The notes under the pieces were generated by a model. That model had not been told where the DNA came from. It did no database searches and saw only the letters and a program-made list of their open reading frames with translations. Positions 5,907 through 6,041 of a stretch of DNA of 6,041 bases are shown here, piece after piece; the stretch's first letter is position 1, and each line of letters opens with the position of its first letter. Position numbers and translations under genes: made by a program. Source of the DNA: Elusimicrobiota bacterium (lineage in GTDB: Bacteria > Elusimicrobiota > Elusimicrobia > JACQJN01); contig JACQJM010000060.1 of assembly GCA_016205045.1 (NCBI GenBank), positions 1 through 6,041 on the forward strand. The letters run 5' to 3'.

Positions 5907-5912
5907 AAGAGA

Positions 5913-6041
5913 ATGAAATCAACTAAAATGGGTGCGCACTTGGGTTTCACGCTCATCGAACTGATGATCGTGGTCGCAATTATAGGTATATTGGCGGCAG
6001 TCGCCATTCCCAAGTTTGCGGACCTCATCAACAAGTCCAAG
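5913..6041 (+). CDS. Type IV pilin or pseudopilin, N-terminal part, 3' end outside the window
   Basis: The 43 visible residues start MKSTKMGAHLG and then enter GFTLIELMIVVAIIG, the class III signal of type IV pilins. Prepilin peptidase should cut after G11, leaving F12 as the methylated first residue; E16 is the conserved Glu at position 5 of the mature protein. The hydrophobic helix runs to IPKFADLINKSK, the usual continuation into the alpha-1 spine. The product would be exported through the inner membrane and assembled into a pilus or a type II secretion pseudopilus; the missing C-terminal domain would decide which. Length and gene name cannot be given. The start is set by a good ribosome binding site, and the gene appears to have its own promoter rather than belonging to the pepA-folE unit. 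Confidence 0.93.
   Translation, partial: MKSTKMGAHLGFTLIELMIVVAIIGILAAVAIPKFADLINKSK

Overview
The window is 6041 bases of bacterial DNA of moderate GC, with every supported gene on the + strand. The last gene opens with a textbook type IV pilin/pseudopilin N-terminus ending IPKFADLINKSK. In my recollection this style is common in Omnitrophota, Elusimicrobiota and similar poorly cultured lineages. Together with the very large multi-domain membrane protein at the left edge, the in-frame palindromic repeat and the mixed use of Shine-Dalgarno and non-SD starts, it suggests such a lineage. That assignment is inference only; no rRNA or other decisive marker is present.

Layout. (1) Bases 2-2884: the 3' part of a very long reading frame that runs in from the left edge. 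It holds a Ser/Thr/Pro-rich N-terminal stretch containing a palindromic repeat read as protein, a first multi-helix membrane region, a complete cold-shock domain, a second membrane region, and a soluble C-terminal domain I do not recognise. A rho-independent terminator (2891-2912) closes it. (2) Bases 3012-3647: a small, probably secreted, helical protein of unknown function. (3) Bases 3697-5178: a leucyl aminopeptidase (M17, pepA) with all metal ligands and catalytic residues. (4) Bases 5175-5777: GTP cyclohydrolase I (folE), joined to pepA by an ATGA stop/start overlap and carrying an AACTNNN heptamer array in its first codons. (5) Bases 5913-6041: the start of a type IV pilin-like gene, cut by the right edge, behind a strong promoter with an inverted repeat.

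How the parts relate. pepA and folE look like one transcription unit from a sigma70-type promoter whose -10 box lies 11 bases before the pepA ATG, so the mRNA would be nearly leaderless. The helical-protein gene also lacks a Shine-Dalgarno and has an extended -10 motif just upstream. The pilin gene instead has a clear ribosome binding site and a leader of about 70 bases. No pathway joins aminopeptidase, folate/pterin synthesis and pilin, so the neighbourhood is mostly housekeeping next to surface genes. The most unusual item is the cold-shock (nucleic-acid-binding) domain built into a multi-pass membrane protein. I see no CRISPR array, tRNA, rRNA, transposase or defence system.
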